Shown one piece after another: positions 5,985-8,003 of a stretch of 8,003 nucleotides of DNA (the stretch's first letter is position 1; every line of letters starts with the position of its first letter). The notes beneath the pieces were generated by a model. That model was given only the letters and a program-made list of their open reading frames with translations. It did no database searches and was not told the DNA's origin. The stretch is from Sulfurovum sp. Lineage in GTDB: Bacteria > Campylobacterota > Campylobacteria > Campylobacterales > Sulfurovaceae. The stretch covers positions 1 through 8,003 of the forward strand of contig JALSTF010000227.1 in assembly GCA_026983895.1 (NCBI GenBank), read 5' to 3'. A program made the translations under genes and the position numbers.

Positions 5985-6497
5985 TTACTTTTCAGCCGTA
6001 TAAACCACAGCATCTATCTCTTTGCCCACAAAAACTTTTCTCCGTGTATCGTAACGGGCGGTGTTTCCATGTAGAGTATTTTTATCCATGGTTGCGGTAA
6101 ATCTTGACGTGATCAGAAGGATCCCGTTTTGTTTGTTGTATGTCGCATGTTCCGCGCTATAGTGAAACCCTTCTTTCTGTTTTATACGGATATTCCCGTC
6201 AAGAGAAACCCGGTCTCCCATATATCTCCCCTCATCCGCCCAAAGATGTTCGATCGAAGCCGTATGATAGACCAGGTTCCGTATCGTAAGTACGCCGTCT
6301 TTACGTACCCCATAGGTTCCAAATGCCGTAGAAACAAGCGTTTTGGTATTGACTTCTGTAAAGGTTGTATCTGTGAACTCCAACTCTTTCTGGGGAGTGG
6401 CATTGGACGTAACATTGTCAGACAATCTGACGGTGTACGCGGCCGCGAGGATCAGAAGGATCGACACACCGAGCAGCACTTCCAGCTTTATGCCCAT
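5985..6497 (-). CDS. lptC: LPS export protein LptC
   Basis: Bitopic inner-membrane protein that receives LPS from the LptBFG transporter and passes it to LptA. It has 170 residues. A single N-terminal membrane helix (about 5-22) is followed by a periplasmic beta-rich domain with the LptC/OstA jellyroll pattern, for example GVLTIRNLVYHT (68-79), SLDGNIRIKQKEG (98-110) and YSAEHATYNKQNGILLIT (113-130). The family has low sequence identity, so the call relies on topology, length and position between kdsC and lptA, the same order as in Escherichia coli. The ATG overlaps the kdsC end by 10 bases, and GAGGAG lies 11 bases upstream. A 41-base gap separates it from lptA. Confidence 0.87.
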   Translation of the reverse strand: MGIKLEVLLGVSILLILAAAYTVRLSDNVTSNATPQKELEFTDTTFTEVNTKTLVSTAFGTYGVRKDGVLTIRNLVYHTASIEHLWADEGRYMGDRVSLDGNIRIKQKEGFHYSAEHATYNKQNGILLITSRFTATMDKNTLHGNTARYDTRRKVFVGKEIDAVVYTAEK

Positions 6498-6985
6498 AGT
6501 GCCAGATACTCCTCTTCCAAACCTTCTTTGACAATAAGGTATTCTATCATTTCTCTCACCGCTCCGTCACCGCCGCGTTTTGTCAGTATCACTTTGGCGA
6601 TCTTGTCCACATAGGCGCTGGCATCTCTGGGTACGAAAGAGATCTCCGCTGCTTTGAGCATCTGAAGGTCATTGAGATCATCCCCTATCGCTGCCACATT
6701 CTCCAGTGTAAGATCAAGTTTGTCCAAAAGGTCTTCCAGTACCTCTCTTTTGTTCTCTACACCCTGATAAAAATATTCGATATGCAGCTCTTTGGCACGG
6801 CGTTCGACGATCGCCGATCTTCTGCCTGTGATGATAGCGACCTGCTTGCCCAGTTTTCTCCAGGAGGCGATAGCCAGGCCGTCTTTGACATTGAAAGACT
6901 TTATCTCGTCACCGCTGTGACTGTAGGTGATACGGCTGTCCGTCATGGTACCGTCGACATCGAGTACAATCAGTTCTATGCTCAC
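6488..6985 (-). CDS. kdsC: KDO 8-phosphate phosphatase KdsC (HAD family)
   Basis: Cytoplasmic HAD-type phosphatase that releases KDO from KDO 8-phosphate for the LPS inner core. It has 165 residues, a capless C0-type HAD of normal length. Motif I is DVDGT (9-13, nucleophile D9 and acid/base D11), motif II is TGR (53-55), motif III lysine is probably K79, and motif IV is GDDLND (101-106). The C-terminal GGDGAVRE (138-145) is characteristic of tetrameric KdsC, where it reaches the neighbouring active site. The start is GTG, overlapping the hisB stop by 4 bases (GTGA), with AAAGG six bases upstream. It is followed by lptC with a 10-base overlap. The context with lptC and lptA strongly supports the KDO role over other small HAD phosphatases. 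Confidence 0.94.
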   Translation of the reverse strand: MSIELIVLDVDGTMTDSRITYSHSGDEIKSFNVKDGLAIASWRKLGKQVAIITGRRSAIVERRAKELHIEYFYQGVENKREVLEDLLDKLDLTLENVAAIGDDLNDLQMLKAAEISFVPRDASAYVDKIAKVILTKRGGDGAVREMIEYLIVKEGLEEEYLALWA

Positions 6986-7554
6986 AGGACACCTTTGGTA
7001 CTGGGTATTCCCGCATTTTCATTGACAGCCGCTGCACGCCTGAGTGCGACCGCCAGGGCTTTGAAGGATGCTTCAATGATATGGTGTTTGTTCTTTCCCC
7101 GATTATAGATCAGATGCAGGGTCAGAGGAAGGTTAAAGGCAAGTGCCCGGAAGAATTCTTCAACCAGTTCAACATCGAACTCCCCTACTTTCCCGCCTAT
7201 AGGCAGTTCATAGACAAGGAACGCCCGGTTGGAAAGGTCAATATCGCACGTCACACTTGCCTCATCCATCACCACTGTCGCATTCCCGAAACGCTCGATG
7301 CTTCGTACCGGATAGATCGCTTTTCTGAGCGCCTGGCCTATCACGATACCCACATCTTCCACCGTATGGTGATCATCGATATGCGTATCGCCCGTGCAGC
7401 TTACCTCCAGGTCGATCTGGGCATGTTTGGTGAATGCTTCAAGCATATGGTCGAAGAATCCTACACCGGTATCTATCTTCGCTTCTCCCTTGCCGTAAAG
7501 TGCAAGTTTGACCGTTATTTGTGTCTCTTTTGTTTCTCGTGTTACTTCTATCAT
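6982..7554 (-). CDS. hisB: Imidazoleglycerol-phosphate dehydratase HisB (monofunctional)
   Basis: Manganese-dependent dehydratase of histidine biosynthesis, turning imidazole glycerol phosphate into imidazole acetol phosphate in the cytoplasm. Its 190 residues make a stand-alone IGPD; there is no fused N-terminal histidinol phosphatase as in E. coli HisB. Metal-site motifs are present: FFDHMLEAFTKHA (33-45), DDHHTVED (60-67), and NKHHIIEASFKA (155-166). The C-terminus AGIPSTKGVL matches the family's conserved PSTKGVL ending. The ATG at 7554 has GGAG five bases upstream. It lies 10 bases after rlpA and overlaps kdsC by 4 bases. No other his genes are in the window, so its expression appears tied to envelope genes. 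Confidence 0.97.
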   Translation of the reverse strand: MIEVTRETKETQITVKLALYGKGEAKIDTGVGFFDHMLEAFTKHAQIDLEVSCTGDTHIDDHHTVEDVGIVIGQALRKAIYPVRSIERFGNATVVMDEASVTCDIDLSNRAFLVYELPIGGKVGEFDVELVEEFFRALAFNLPLTLHLIYNRGKNKHHIIEASFKALAVALRRAAAVNENAGIPSTKGVL

Positions 7555-7564
7555 CTTCTCTCCA

Positions 7565-8003
7565 TTAGTTTCTTACGATGAACGCGCCTTTGAGGCTGTT
7601 GCAGTTTTTAAAGTCCCTGGCTTGCTCTTCAGAAGCAAAGCCCATCAGCCACACACGGTAAAGCGGTTCTCCGCTTCCATCCGCATCGTCAAATCTTTTG
7701 ATAACCGGTCTGTACTTCGGATACATGGATGCGAACATTTTGCGCGTAACGACCGCCCCTTCGTAATGCTTGAATGCACCGACCTGTATGCCGAAATTGC
7801 TCAAACGTACACGTGTCTCCGTTTTTGCTTTTCTCGCTCTGGCGATCGCTGCATCCGATTGTACTTTACCGGCAAAGCCGACCACTTCCAATTCTACCTT
7901 GGCGATCCCCAGTCTGTCAAGTCCCAGCGCTTTTCCGGCCGCATAGGAACAGTCGATGATACGCCCCCTGACAAACGGCCCCCTGTCATTGATACGCACG
8001 ATC
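7565..8003 (-). CDS. rlpA: RlpA-type septal ring lytic transglycosylase, C-terminal part (N-terminus beyond window)
   Basis: Periplasmic or outer-membrane peptidoglycan enzyme that cleaves denuded glycans at the division site. 145 residues are visible and the frame runs off the right edge. The GTG at 7997-7999 is internal, because a further in-frame codon precedes it and the double-psi beta-barrel has already begun. Visible residues 2-31 carry the end of that barrel, VRINDRGPF and RIIDCSYAAGKAL, with the conserved NDRGPF loop. A linker rich in Ala, Lys and Arg (about 46-64) follows. Residues about 68-145 form a SPOR domain (GIQVGAFKHYEGA and LYRVWLMGFASEEQA), which binds denuded septal glycan. 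It is the first visible gene of the minus-strand operon, 10 bases before hisB. A lipoprotein signal would be expected outside the window. Confidence 0.92.
   Translation of the reverse strand, partial: IVRINDRGPFVRGRIIDCSYAAGKALGLDRLGIAKVELEVVGFAGKVQSDAAIARARKAKTETRVRLSNFGIQVGAFKHYEGAVVTRKMFASMYPKYRPVIKRFDDADGSGEPLYRVWLMGFASEEQARDFKNCNSLKGAFIVRN

Noticed and set aside
7081..7581. Open frame of 166 codons on the plus strand
   Set aside because: It is antisense to hisB, which has every dehydratase motif.
7997..7999. GTG as a start codon for the rlpA fragment
   Set aside because: The frame continues upstream to the window edge and the conserved VRINDRGPF strand spans this codon, so it is an internal valine.
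1..8003. Defence system, toxin-antitoxin pair, prophage, CRISPR or tRNA-linked island
   Set aside because: All coding space is accounted for by conserved housekeeping or envelope genes. There are no direct repeats, integrase, transposase or tRNA-like cloverleaf visible.

Overview
The window reads as ordinary, densely packed bacterial chromosome. The likely source is a Campylobacterota member of the Sulfurovum/Sulfurimonas type. That assignment is inferred from the gene order rlpA-hisB-kdsC-lptC-lptA-engB-GNAT-membrane protein-mrdA, from the protein style, and from promoters with an extended -10 but no visible -35. No database search was possible. There are no RNA genes, mobile elements, CRISPR arrays or gene-free stretches over 300 bases.

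Layout: the left edge (1-489, minus) holds the N-terminal 163 residues of QueC, the preQ0 synthase of queuosine biosynthesis. A short divergent region (490-546) separates it from a plus-strand pair, ybeY (rRNA maturation endoribonuclease) and a ten-or-so-helix Na+/Ca2+ exchanger-family protein. An 88-base convergent gap follows. From 2021 to the right edge everything lies on the minus strand as one tight run of nine genes. In transcription order these are rlpA (3' part only), hisB, kdsC, lptC, lptA, engB, an ArgA-like GNAT acetyltransferase, a small MreD-like membrane protein, and mrdA (PBP2). An intrinsic terminator that begins inside the mrdA stop codon closes the run.

Most of this run serves the cell envelope. 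KdsC makes KDO for LPS, and LptC and LptA carry LPS across the periplasm. RlpA and PBP2 act on septal and lateral-wall peptidoglycan, and the small membrane protein may join PBP2 in the elongation machinery. EngB supports ribosome assembly. HisB and the GNAT protein (possible N-acetylglutamate synthase) are amino-acid genes carried within the same transcript. Five of the junctions are 4-base stop/start overlaps and one is a 10-base overlap, so translational coupling is probably extensive. Non-ATG starts are common: GTG for kdsC, engB and mrdA, and TTG for lptA and the GNAT gene.

I found no convincing undescribed system. The points most worth a second look are a cysteine-rich version of the PBP2 zinc site, the unidentified MreD-like protein, the Cys-containing tail of the GNAT enzyme, and a probable internal promoter before lptA.
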